The notes beneath the pieces were generated by a model. It had not been told where the DNA came from and ran no database searches. It saw nothing but the letters and a program-made list of their open reading frames with translations. Shown here in pieces: positions 52,525-59,675 of a stretch of DNA of 64,000 nucleotides; positions within the stretch are counted from its first letter, which is position 1, and the number at the start of each line of letters is the position of its first letter. Made by a program: the position numbers and the translations under genes. The stretch spans positions 2,677,001 through 2,741,000 of the forward strand of contig NZ_CP103300.1 of NCBI RefSeq assembly GCF_025562755.1, given 5' to 3'. The stretch is from Endozoicomonas euniceicola. GTDB taxonomy: Bacteria > Pseudomonadota > Gammaproteobacteria > Pseudomonadales > Endozoicomonadaceae.

Positions 52525-53133
52525 ATGAAATTGTCACCAGAAGCACACGTTGTACTGATGGGTCATCCGCTGCTCTTTCAGGAGCAGCCACAAGTGACGC
52601 TGGACGAAATAGCAACCAGTGAGTTTCAGGATAATCTGGGCGCCCTGCGGCAGATACAGATCAGGAGTAATGGCATCGGTATTGCGGCACCACAGGCTGG
52701 CTGGCCGGTAAGGGTCATTAGTATCGGAGCCTCTGATGAAAATCTGAAACGCTACCCTGACGCAGAACACATACCTTTCAACTTCTGGATTAACCCACAA
52801 GTCACAGAAACCAGCGCCAACACCTGCTGGGCCTGGGAAGGCTGTCTTTCAGTACCAGGCATACGTGGCTGGGTTGAAAGGCCGGAGTCGATCACGATAG
52901 CGGGCTATGATCAGTCAGGTCAAAGGCAGGAAGCGGTACTGACCAGTTTTCATGCCCGGGTAATGCAGCACGAGCTGGATCACCTCAACGGCATCCTGTA
53001 CCCAACCAGGGTAGAGGACAAAAGCTTATTGATTCCTGAATTAGCCATGGCAAATCAGAATGAGTGGTCTGAAGACTGGCCCACACCTGGGGCAAGAATT
53101 ACTCCGGGAGGGGTTATTTCACAACAGCGCTAG
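52525..53133 (+). CDS. def: peptide deformylase paralogue
   Basis: Metalloenzyme removing the N-formyl group from nascent proteins. All three motifs are intact: GIGIAAPQ, EGCLSVP and the metal-binding QHELDHLNG. 202 residues, longer than the ~170 of E. coli Def, with extra N- and C-terminal residues, and not next to fmt. It is probably a secondary deformylase. AGGGGAAA ribosome binding site before ATG 52525. It lies just outside the IS element and overlaps the end of the next, convergent gene by 4 bp. Confidence 0.92.
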   Translation: MKLSPEAHVVLMGHPLLFQEQPQVTLDEIATSEFQDNLGALRQIQIRSNGIGIAAPQAGWPVRVISIGASDENLKRYPDAEHIPFNFWINPQVTETSANTCWAWEGCLSVPGIRGWVERPESITIAGYDQSGQRQEAVLTSFHARVMQHELDHLNGILYPTRVEDKSLLIPELAMANQNEWSEDWPTPGARITPGGVISQQR

Positions 53134-53483
53134 AAAATCCCTTCATCCTCTTCACCGCCAATCAGATTGGTTCTGTCGTCTTTACGAAGTTCTTCACGGT
53201 AACGGCGACGATTCAATAATTTGTTCTGCACCGGGTCGGGCAGTTCGGTGAACTGAATGATGGCTTTGTCGATCAACAGGTCGATAACATCTTCCAGTAC
53301 ACGGATAAAGTCAGCATCGGCAGCCTGCATAACTTTGCCGCCAATGCTTGGATTACGTTGAAGAAAAGCGAGAACCGCTTCATCTTCGAGGTCTACTGAT
53401 TTCCAGTCATCTGTCAGCTGTTTTTCCGAAACCGCTATTATCAGACCCTTATCATCCTTTAGCGCGTATAGCATCCTTGCCAA
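53130..53483 (-). CDS. conserved hypothetical protein (117 aa)
   Basis: A small soluble protein starting YALKDDKGLIIAVSEKQ with a helical core (ADFIRVLEDVIDLLIDKAIIQF) and an acidic end (GGEEDEGIF). This pattern matches a conserved gammaproteobacterial family often mislabelled 'tryptophan synthase subunit beta like'; it has none of the TrpB active-site features. Function unknown. It is the last gene of the minus-strand operon nadD-like, nudF, lipoprotein, this gene. Confidence 0.75.
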   Translation of the reverse strand: MARMLYALKDDKGLIIAVSEKQLTDDWKSVDLEDEAVLAFLQRNPSIGGKVMQAADADFIRVLEDVIDLLIDKAIIQFTELPDPVQNKLLNRRRYREELRKDDRTNLIGGEEDEGIF

Positions 53484-53513
53484 TCCTCTCTATTTTCTTT
53501 CGCTCGAAGTCGT

Positions 53514-54059
53514 TTACAAACGACGATTTACGGGTAATGACCGAAGCAGGTCATTAATCAATCCCCGGCTGACAGCGTACAGGTCATCCCCCGGCAATCC
53601 TTCACTGGCACCGCTGATACTCCATAGGGTTTCATCACTGCGAACATCCGTAACGGTAAGGCTCAGGGCAACATGAGGCCTGCCTTCGTCGTCAAACATC
53701 CACTCATTCACAGAGCCGGAAAATGCGAAGCTTATGCCACTCTGGGCAGCCCACTGTCGTCCACTCTGGATTCTGTGTGCATCTGTCAGGGTATTATTTG
53801 CACTGGTGACCATAAATTCCGGATACAGTTGAGGCTCATCTATACCATTCGATGGCAACATTACCATCAGAATTCTCTCTACCTGAGTCGCGACGTTCTC
53901 AGATTCGGTATAGTTTGTAAAAGGGAGTACAGCCCAGCTGGCAGTGCCTGGCAAACCCTCCCGGTACAGGTTGGGAATACCGGAAGACTGACAGCCTGCC
54001 AGCAGAAACAGCACCAACAGGGCAAACACATTGTTTTTAAGCACCATACTCTTAAGCAT
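53514..54059 (-). CDS. lipoprotein, CsgG/LpoB-like fold candidate
   Basis: 181 residues with a lipobox (LLAGCQSS, Cys near residue 23). The mature part reads WAVLPFTNYTESENVATQVERILMVML, then FSGSVNEWMF and ALSLTVTDVRSDETLWSISG, the strand-helix pattern of CsgG/LpoB/TolB-N-like outer-membrane lipoproteins. Its start overlaps the nudF end by 8 bp. An envelope role is likely; the exact partner is unknown. Confidence 0.7.
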   Translation of the reverse strand: MLKSMVLKNNVFALLVLFLLAGCQSSGIPNLYREGLPGTASWAVLPFTNYTESENVATQVERILMVMLPSNGIDEPQLYPEFMVTSANNTLTDAHRIQSGRQWAAQSGISFAFSGSVNEWMFDDEGRPHVALSLTVTDVRSDETLWSISGASEGLPGDDLYAVSRGLINDLLRSLPVNRRL

Positions 54060-54711
54060 ATTGCTGTAACTCCTGATGATGTAGCTTCAGCCACTGAATC
54101 GCTATAACAGCAGGTGCATTAGCAATGCGACCGTCCTCTACCATCGCATAGGCTTCAGCAAAAGGTACGACCTGCACCCGAATGTCCTCACCTTCCTCTT
54201 TCAGCCCATAACAGCCACCCGCCCCGGATGCATCGGTAATGCCGCAGTAAAGCATCAGCCTTTCATTGGTCGCCCCGGGGCTCATATAAAAGTTTGAAAT
54301 GGGCAGCAGTTCTTTCACTTCGCAGTTGGCTTCTTCTTTGACTTCCCTCAGAGCCACAGACTCAAGGGTTTCATCAGGTTCAGAAATCCCTGCGACCACT
54401 TCAATTAACCAGGGATCATCCCTGCTTAACATCGGGCCAACACGAAACTGCTCAACCAGCACCACCTGATCCAGCCCCGGATCATAAAGCAGCACACCAA
54501 CGGACGGGACACGATAGACCGCCTCCCGAATGAGCTGAGGACTCCAGCCTCCTTCAAAAAGGGCGTGTCGAATTTTGTATCGGCTCAGCTTCAAAAAGCC
54601 GGAATAGACCGCTTCTTCTTCATCAATACGAACATCGTCCATTCCAAAACTGGTTTGCCGGGTGGCTTGTTGCTTAGCTTGCTGGTTAGCTCGCTGCTTA
54701 GATTGCTTCAT
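54052..54711 (-). CDS. nudF: ADP-ribose pyrophosphatase (Nudix hydrolase)
   Basis: Hydrolyses ADP-ribose to AMP and ribose-5-phosphate. The Nudix box starts at GISEPDETLESVALREVKEE, matching Gx5Ex7REUxEE; the usual Gly two residues later is Asn. The surrounding VLVEQFRVGP and SPGATNERLMLYCG agree with NudF. 219 residues; the first ~20 are a Lys/Gln-rich extension and an ATG at codon 24 could be the real start. It follows the nadD-like gene by 10 bp, so NAD-related functions are clustered. Confidence 0.88.
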   Translation of the reverse strand: MKQSKQRANQQAKQQATRQTSFGMDDVRIDEEEAVYSGFLKLSRYKIRHALFEGGWSPQLIREAVYRVPSVGVLLYDPGLDQVVLVEQFRVGPMLSRDDPWLIEVVAGISEPDETLESVALREVKEEANCEVKELLPISNFYMSPGATNERLMLYCGITDASGAGGCYGLKEEGEDIRVQVVPFAEAYAMVEDGRIANAPAVIAIQWLKLHHQELQQYA

Positions 54712-54721
54712 AAATTTTTTA

Positions 54722-55291
54722 TCAGACCTGGTAGAGTTTGTTGGTCAAAATGTAGTCACGCACCGATGGATGTAACAAACCATCCAGCGCCTTTTTTCTG
54801 TTATCGTCCGATGTGGCCGAAGCTGTTAGTTCTCGTACCAGACTGCTTCGAATTGAACGCCTTTCCTGCGCTGTAAACAGGTTCCAACGCTGCTCTATTT
54901 CCTGAGCCTTATAGAACCGGTTCCAGGTAGCAGGATCAGCATTGTCAGGCCCACGGATAAAACCAAGCTCCACGGCTTCGCCGTATTGCTGCTCCAGCGC
55001 TTCCATCAGGTCAAAGGTGTAGACTGGCGTATCGGGGTTATTTTTCAACAGAGTTTCTTCAAGCGTACAAAGTTCCAGCTCACAGTCCGGCACCAGAGCT
55101 TCTCTCAAAAAATAGTGCAGCATGGCAACCCGTTCAGCAAAAGGCAGCAGCTTTTTGGAAAAAGCATGAGAGGCTGACGGCGCCAGAAGAATCCGGTCAA
55201 AGTGGGTAGCAGCCTGGCACAGAACATCCTGATGTCCGAGAGTAGGGGGGTTAAAAGCAGAACCGAATATTCCGATTTTTGTTGGACTCAT
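54722..55291 (-). CDS. nicotinate-nucleotide adenylyltransferase-like protein
   Basis: 189 residues of the nucleotidyltransferase superfamily. GIFGSAFNPPTLGHQDVL carries the (H/T)xGH ATP-binding motif, and RRSIRSSLVRE near the end resembles the ISSTxIR motif of NadD with changes. Shorter than E. coli NadD (213), and probably a paralogue of the true nadD. First gene of a four-gene minus-strand operon with nudF. The substrate, nicotinate or nicotinamide mononucleotide, cannot be told by eye. Confidence 0.8.
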   Translation of the reverse strand: MSPTKIGIFGSAFNPPTLGHQDVLCQAATHFDRILLAPSASHAFSKKLLPFAERVAMLHYFLREALVPDCELELCTLEETLLKNNPDTPVYTFDLMEALEQQYGEAVELGFIRGPDNADPATWNRFYKAQEIEQRWNLFTAQERRSIRSSLVRELTASATSDDNRKKALDGLLHPSVRDYILTNKLYQV

Positions 55292-55539
55292 ACTGTCTCA
55301 TCCAGAATTTTGTACTCTATTCTACCATTTCCCTGTGCACTCGAATGAGTCTCCGGCCCCTCCAGAGTTCGCAAAGCCGACACCTTATACGTAACTTATG
55401 CAGGCTACCTAAAGCTGTCTGTTTGAAGAAAATTGTGGTTATAACGATCAAAAAACACTTTATATTGTTGATTTCATTCAACAATGTAGGATTATCAGCT
55501 CTGGAAAAGCATTTTTCTTGATTAACAGGCCGAACCACC

Positions 55540-55702
55540 TTAATCAGTTTGATTACTTATCAAACAACACGAATGTACTGATACAAATCAATTTCCAGAG
55601 GAGTAATATACTCCCCACCAATTACTCCCTGACTTCTGGTTGGAATTTGTTAAGGTCTGGCATCACCCCTCCTCCTTCCCCCTCGATGCCAGACCTTTTT
55701 TT
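55540..55702 (+). ncRNA. candidate small RNA ending in an orphan terminator
   Basis: A strong plus-strand intrinsic terminator (55652-55702) has no plus-strand gene upstream: the nearest upstream gene is on the minus strand. The preceding ~110 nt contain a small perfect hairpin (55600-55614). The 5' end is not defined; a TTGATT at 55549-55554 is a weak -35 candidate with no good -10. Confidence 0.35.
55652..55702 (+). terminator. strong intrinsic terminator
   Basis: A perfect 13-bp stem (55652-55664 with 55685-55697), a 20-nt pyrimidine-rich loop and a T7 run (55696-55702). It is oriented for plus-strand transcription although the next gene is on the minus strand. Confidence 0.85.
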
Positions 55703-55751
55703 ATAGGTCTGACAACCGTTCCACAGAAGGCGCTCTTTACTCATTCAACTT

Positions 55752-56624
55752 TTACTTACTCAACTGAACGCTATCCGGAACTTCTATTTCGACTGCGACG
55801 GGCAGATGGTCAGAAATGGGAATATTCAATACTTCCATTTTATTCACCAGCAGTGACTGGCTAACGAGAATATGATCCAGGGATTTGTGGGGCTTCCAGC
55901 TGGGGAACGTATTTTGCTCCCAGTGCGCAGCCTGTAAACCACTTCCCCTTAGCGGGGACTGATTGAGCAGTTGCTCTGCATGAGTGTTCATATCACCCAT
56001 CAATACTACGTGTCGGTACGACTGCACCAACTCACGAATATACGACAGTTGAACGTCACGGGTCCGGCGACTCAATGCCAGGTGCATCATAACCACCAGC
56101 AGGGTATCTGACCCCTGACCATATTCAGCAACAATAGCACCACGCCCCGGAATGATGCCCGGCAGTTTGTGATCTTCGAGACTTGCAGGCTTGTAACGGC
56201 TTAACAGTCCGTTACTGTGCTGGGCAAACTTACCCAGGTTACGGTTTAACTGCTGATACCAGTAAGGAAATCGTCCCCTGAGCGCAAGATATTCTGTCTG
56301 ATTCACAAAACCACTGCGCAAGCTGCCTCCATCGACTTCCTGCAAAGCAACAATATCGAAATCAGGCAAAAAGGAAGCAATAGAGTTGAGGTTTTGAACA
56401 CGTTTGGCATGGGGCAAAACGTGCTGCCAACTGCGGGTAAGGTAGTGACGGTATTGCTGAGTATTGATACCCACCTGAATGTTAAAACTGAGAAGTCGCA
56501 GGCACTGGTGTTTATTAAAACTCACGGGGAAATAGTCAAGCTCGCTACAGGCGACAGCCTGGGGAGACTTACTGCGTCTTCGTAAACTGGCAGCAATGGC
56601 TCCCTTAAGGGTTCTTATCGGCAT
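55752..56624 (-). CDS. endonuclease/exonuclease/phosphatase family protein
   Basis: 290 residues of the EEP fold (PF03372). Motifs: LLSFNIQVG (metal-binding Asn), VALQEVDGG (catalytic Glu), VVMMHLALSRRTRD (His), VLMGDMNTH (Asp, Asn) and SLDHILVS...ISDHLPV (Asp-His). Substrate, whether nucleic acid, lipid or nucleotide, unknown. It lies downstream of dsbA in the same order as in Pseudomonas, on the minus strand, 74 bp away. Confidence 0.88.
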   Translation of the reverse strand: MPIRTLKGAIAASLRRRSKSPQAVACSELDYFPVSFNKHQCLRLLSFNIQVGINTQQYRHYLTRSWQHVLPHAKRVQNLNSIASFLPDFDIVALQEVDGGSLRSGFVNQTEYLALRGRFPYWYQQLNRNLGKFAQHSNGLLSRYKPASLEDHKLPGIIPGRGAIVAEYGQGSDTLLVVMMHLALSRRTRDVQLSYIRELVQSYRHVVLMGDMNTHAEQLLNQSPLRGSGLQAAHWEQNTFPSWKPHKSLDHILVSQSLLVNKMEVLNIPISDHLPVAVEIEVPDSVQLSK

Positions 56625-56698
56625 CGGTGATATCCGAACGTTACAGACTCTCCCTTAAGCTTACCTCAAGGCTTATAGACTATCCCATAACCGTACAA

Positions 56699-57391
56699 TT
56701 ACTTTACTTTAACGGCGGTCGCTTTGTTTGCTTTGGCCTCAGTGCGCTCAGAGCTAACCTTCTGAATCAGGAAGTCTGCAATTTCAGGCATTTTTTCCAG
56801 GCCAACCTTCGGCTCAATAACAAACCGACCATCAACAACCAGAGCTGGAACACCGGTTAGTTGATAGCCTCGAACCTTGGAAGACGCCTGACTCAGCAGG
56901 TTTTTTACACCAAATGAGTTGTAGTAAGACAGGAACGTTTCCTTATCCACTTTGTGGTGTTTGCTCAGAAACGTCACCATTTCCTCTTCATTCTTCAAAA
57001 GGTTTTTTCGCTCCTGAACCTCACGGAAGACAGAGTCATGAATGGAATTCAGAGACTTTTCATCCGGAAAAAGGCTTTCCAGTGTGTAGTAGAGCTGGGC
57101 ATGGGTTTGCCAGAGGTTCGGCCCGAAAAAAGCAGGAACACGAACAAGCTGTGCTTCTTTGGTCAGTCTGGGTTTCCAGCGATCAACAACCGCTTCAAGG
57201 CTACGACAGTGTGGGCAGCCGTACCAGAATACTTCTGCCACTTCGATACGGTCAGGACCAGCAGAAGTCTGAACCGGTAATTTAAGCAGACGGTAATCTT
57301 CGCCTTCCGTAAAAACCTCTTTAGCTGCTGCCTGTGCCAGAACCGGGAGCAACAGGGCGATGACCCAAAAGCTTCGAATTATTTTTTTCAT
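56699..57391 (-). CDS. dsbA: thiol:disulfide interchange protein DsbA
   Basis: Periplasmic oxidase introducing disulfides into exported proteins. Signal peptide MKKIIRSFWVIALLLPVLAQA; active site C59-P-H-C62 in the thioredoxin fold with the helical insertion; cis-Pro loop LTGVPALVVDG. 230 residues; a Lys/Ala-rich tail (residues ~215-230) is longer than in E. coli. It follows cytochrome c4 by 18 bp, the common cc4-dsbA arrangement. Confidence 0.94.
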   Translation of the reverse strand: MKKIIRSFWVIALLLPVLAQAAAKEVFTEGEDYRLLKLPVQTSAGPDRIEVAEVFWYGCPHCRSLEAVVDRWKPRLTKEAQLVRVPAFFGPNLWQTHAQLYYTLESLFPDEKSLNSIHDSVFREVQERKNLLKNEEEMVTFLSKHHKVDKETFLSYYNSFGVKNLLSQASSKVRGYQLTGVPALVVDGRFVIEPKVGLEKMPEIADFLIQKVSSERTEAKANKATAVKVK

Positions 57392-57409
57392 AAACCCTTC
57401 CTGTAAGAC

Positions 57410-58027
57410 TTACTGAAGCCCGCTGATATAGCTGGCCAGAGCTTCGACTTCCTTATTACTGAGCTTTTCGGAAATCATACGCATGGTTTTAGAGTCTCCA
57501 TCATTAACCCGAACGCCTTCCCGGTAATCCTTCAGCTGCTTTGCAGTGTAAGCGGGATGCTGCCCGGATATTTGTGGGAAACCAGCCAGAAAGTTGCCCT
57601 GACCAGTGGGTGAATGACAAGAGCTACAAGCCGGGATGGCTTTTTTTGCATCTCCGAAACGGAACAGTTTTTCACCCAGCGCCACCTTGTCTGGATCGGC
57701 AACACCTTTAGCGGCGGTCTGTTTGGCATAAAACGCAGAGATATCTTCCATATCCTGGTCGGAAAGTTTGGCTACAAACGGTGCCATTTCAGGCACACTG
57801 CGTACGCCCGACTTTATTTCTTTTAACTGTTTGATCAGGTAACGCTCCCCCTGACCGGCAAGATTAGGGTAGAGAGGTGCCGGACTGATACCTGTCGCCC
57901 CATGACAGGCTGTACAGGTAGCCACTTTAGTTTTACCGGCTTCTGCGTCTCCTTTCGCAAACGCCAACCCTGAAACGCCTAATGAGACACCCAATGGAAC
58001 TAAGAAACTGAGAATGATTTTTTTCAT
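57410..58027 (-). CDS. diheme cytochrome c4
   Basis: Periplasmic electron carrier to terminal oxidases. Two CxxCH heme sites (CTACHG and CSSCHS) in two similar class I cytochrome domains, with axial Met candidates in PEMAPFVAKL and SKTMRMISEKL. Start ATG 58027 after an AGGGG ribosome binding site gives a proper signal peptide (KKIILSFLVPLGVSLGVSGLAFA); the TTG 11 codons upstream is unlikely. About 205 residues, typical for c4. Probable operon with dsbA. Confidence 0.93.
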   Translation of the reverse strand: MKKIILSFLVPLGVSLGVSGLAFAKGDAEAGKTKVATCTACHGATGISPAPLYPNLAGQGERYLIKQLKEIKSGVRSVPEMAPFVAKLSDQDMEDISAFYAKQTAAKGVADPDKVALGEKLFRFGDAKKAIPACSSCHSPTGQGNFLAGFPQISGQHPAYTAKQLKDYREGVRVNDGDSKTMRMISEKLSNKEVEALASYISGLQ

Positions 58028-58386
58028 TACCCCTGACCCAGCTACGGCACTTGCCAACAATGGCTGTTATTATTCTGGCCAAACCATACAGAAAGACTGT
58101 TTGTTATAATCAGCGTTTCCGAACCTCCTGAGAGAGGTTTTGGATGACACACTTGTTTATGTTTACTGATATCAACCCTGCCTGTTCACAGACAGTAATC
58201 TCACAGTGTTTGTAAGCACCCCTGGGAGAACGTCTGGTAAGAACTTTGTGCCTTGTGTTCTTGTCAAACTTACGTACAAACAGTGTGTTAAGCGCTTTTC
58301 AGCGATTACAGCAGCCAAAGGCCGCATACACCCCGAAACGCTGACTAGTATAAACACTTACCGAGTCGGCGACCAGAACAAGCCTC
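58028..58386. other. cytochrome c4-engB divergent intergenic region (359 bp)
   Basis: No gene supported. An AACCTC/GAGGTT inverted repeat lies near 58121-58138. It must hold the two divergent promoters; none matches consensus well enough to call. Confidence 0.45.
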
Positions 58387-59061
58387 ATGACTGAAACAAA
58401 TAATACTACTCCCCGTCACATGAATTATCGTAAAGCACAATTTGTGACAAGTGCGCCCACCCTGAAGCAGTGTCCACCGGATAATGCCCGTGAAGTGGCA
58501 TTTGCCGGTCGCTCCAATGCAGGAAAGTCCAGCGCCCTTAATGCCCTGACAGGTTCATCCAAGCTGGCAAGAACCAGTAAAACGCCAGGGCGGACACAGC
58601 TGATCAATTTTTTTGCGATAGAAGAAAATCGTTACCTTGTTGACCTGCCAGGTTACGGTTACGCCAAAGTACCAGAAGCCATGAAAATTAAATGGCAAAA
58701 GCACCTGGATGACTATCTGACCAACCGGGAATCGCTGGCAGGTGTTGTATTGCTGATGGATATTCGCCACCCAATGAAAGAGTTTGACCGAATGATCCTG
58801 CAATGGAGCATACAGTCCCATATGCCGCTGCATATCCTTCTGACCAAGGCTGACAAGCTGAAATCCGGCGTAGGCAAACAGGCTCTGAATAAACTCAGAA
58901 ATGAAGTCAAAGAGTATGATCATGTGACCGTTCAGCTATTCTCTTCCCTGAAGAAAACCGGTGTTACCGAGCTGGCTCACCACCTCGATACCTGGCTGGC
59001 TGTTGAAGACGGAGCCTTTTTTGAAGAAGTGGATGATGATGTAGAAGCTTCCGAAGAGTAA
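58387..59061 (+). CDS. engB: ribosome biogenesis GTPase EngB/YihA
   Basis: Essential small GTPase for 50S assembly. G1 GRSNAGKSS (residues 41-49), G3 DLPGYGYAKV, G4 LTKADKLK, and the TrmE/Era-like core of ~200 residues. 224 residues; the acidic C-terminal tail (EEVDDDVEASEE) is slightly longer than usual. ATG 12 codons in (MNYRKAQF) is an alternative start. It converges on polA across the sRNA region, the same layout as yihA-spf-polA in E. coli. Confidence 0.95.
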   Translation: MTETNNTTPRHMNYRKAQFVTSAPTLKQCPPDNAREVAFAGRSNAGKSSALNALTGSSKLARTSKTPGRTQLINFFAIEENRYLVDLPGYGYAKVPEAMKIKWQKHLDDYLTNRESLAGVVLLMDIRHPMKEFDRMILQWSIQSHMPLHILLTKADKLKSGVGKQALNKLRNEVKEYDHVTVQLFSSLKKTGVTELAHHLDTWLAVEDGAFFEEVDDDVEASEE

Positions 59062-59063
59062 GC

Positions 59064-59102
59064 AAAAAAAACTCCAGTTCCCGGGGGAGGGGAACTGGAG
59101 TT
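59064..59102 (-). terminator. terminator of sRNA unit A
   Basis: Stem 59070-59081 with 59091-59102 (12 bp, perfect), 9-nt loop, and T8 on the minus strand (complement of A-run 59064-59071). It may also act on engB readthrough as a hairpin. Confidence 0.88.
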
Positions 59103-59180
59103 CAAAGCTCCGATAACGGAGTGTATGCCAACACTAAACACACAAGGAGTTGGTGTAAGTAGACAATCAGCCTCCTTACA
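59064..59180 (-). ncRNA. small RNA unit A, Spot 42/ErsA locus
   Basis: About 117 nt on the minus strand between engB and polA. A sigma-E-type promoter lies just upstream (59186-59212). The RNA contains the 23-nt block shared by all three units (59126-59148), a small hairpin CTCCG-ATAA-CGGAG (59108-59121) and a perfect 12-bp terminator stem with T8. The 5' end is estimated from the promoter. Syntenic with Spot 42 (enterobacteria) and ErsA (Pseudomonas); sequence homology with them is not shown. Confidence 0.75.
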
Positions 59181-59185
59181 TAACT

Positions 59186-59212
59186 TCAGACCAGCGTTTT
59201 TCTGAATAGTTC
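59186..59212 (-). promoter_or_regulatory. sigma-E/AlgU-type promoter of sRNA unit A
   Basis: Minus strand GAACTA (59212-59207), 16-bp spacer, TCTGA (59190-59186). This matches the extracytoplasmic sigma factor consensus GAACTT-N16-17-TCTGA. Confidence 0.7.
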
Positions 59213-59298
59213 AAAAAAAAGTGGGTCATTGAGTAAAGAGTCGACAAAAAAGAGAGAAGCTTTACTCAAAAAAATAAACAGATGTCGTATATATAGAC

Positions 59299-59335
59299 AA
59301 AAAAAACCAGCTACCAGTGGGGACCGATAGCTGGT
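59299..59335 (-). terminator. terminator of sRNA unit B
   Basis: Stem 59306-59313 with 59328-59335, 14-nt loop, T8 on the minus strand (59299-59306). Confidence 0.85.
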
Positions 59336-59421
59336 GATGACAGTCTGTTGTTGGGGAACGTCAGACTGCCGTTAATGCCAACACTAAACACACAAGGAAT
59401 GCAGAAAGTTTCCCTCCTGCA
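59299..59421 (-). ncRNA. small RNA unit B, Spot 42/ErsA locus
   Basis: About 123 nt, second of three tandem units. The shared 23-nt block is at 59376-59398; the variable hairpin is CAGTCTG (59341-59347) with CAGACTG (59362-59368); the terminator stem is ACCAGCTA/TAGCTGGT with T8. The promoter is at 59427-59453. The terminator stem sequence is nearly identical to unit C but not to unit A, so B and C are the more recent duplicates. Confidence 0.75.
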
Positions 59422-59426
59422 CTACA

Positions 59427-59453
59427 TAAGACAACCGCTTTTTAAAAAAGTTC
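59427..59453 (-). promoter_or_regulatory. sigma-E/AlgU-type promoter of sRNA unit B
   Basis: Minus strand GAACTT (59453-59448), 16-bp spacer, TCTTA (59431-59427). Confidence 0.65.
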
Positions 59454-59478
59454 AAAAATTTTTAAATTTTTTTCAGCC

Positions 59479-59516
59479 AAAAAAAACCAGCTACCTTTGG
59501 GGGAAGGAAGCTGGTT
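59479..59516 (-). terminator. terminator of sRNA unit C
   Basis: Outer stem 59485-59492 with 59509-59516, inner stem 59494-59497 with 59504-59507, T8 on the minus strand (59479-59486). Confidence 0.85.
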
Positions 59517-59602
59517 GATTGCAGTGGTCTGCAGGGGAACAGCCACTGCTTTGCCAACACTAAACACACAAGGAGTAAGCAAGCCACTAAACGTGACTCT
59601 TA
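59479..59602 (-). ncRNA. small RNA unit C, Spot 42/ErsA locus
   Basis: About 124 nt, the unit nearest polA. Shared block at 59552-59574; variable hairpin GCAGTGG (59521-59527) with CCACTGC (59543-59549); terminator AACCAGCT/AGCTGGTT extended by CCTT/AAGG. Promoter at 59608-59634. Its terminator would also end polA transcripts coming from the right. Confidence 0.75.
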
Positions 59603-59607
59603 TTACC

Positions 59608-59634
59608 TAAGACAAGCTGTTTGAAGATTAGTTC
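59608..59634 (-). promoter_or_regulatory. sigma-E/AlgU-type promoter of sRNA unit C
   Basis: Minus strand GAACTA (59634-59629, preceded by GG), 16-bp spacer, TCTTA (59612-59608), 42 bp beyond the polA stop. Confidence 0.65.
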
Positions 59635-59675
59635 CCGGATTTTTCCAGCCTTACAAAATCCTTACAAAACTCTTC

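Larger units (their letters stand above)
55292..55751. other. 460-bp intergenic region with hairpins
   Basis: No convincing gene. It holds an inverted repeat ATTGTTGA/TCAACAAT (55464-55471 with 55478-55485), a second GGAGTA/TACTCC (55600-55605 with 55609-55614), and the strong plus-strand terminator at 55652-55702. The nadD-like operon promoter should lie near its left end. Confidence 0.5.

Noticed and set aside
55640..55864. Plus-strand frame across the 55.65-55.70 kb terminator
   Set aside because: It reads through a strong intrinsic terminator and then antisense to the EEP nuclease gene.
58206..58394. 62-codon frame upstream of engB
   Set aside because: No ribosome binding site, overlaps the engB start, and no protein-like pattern.
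59064..59602. Three-fold repeat considered as a CRISPR array
   Set aside because: The spacing is irregular (176-250 bp), each unit has its own promoter and terminator, and no cas gene is present.
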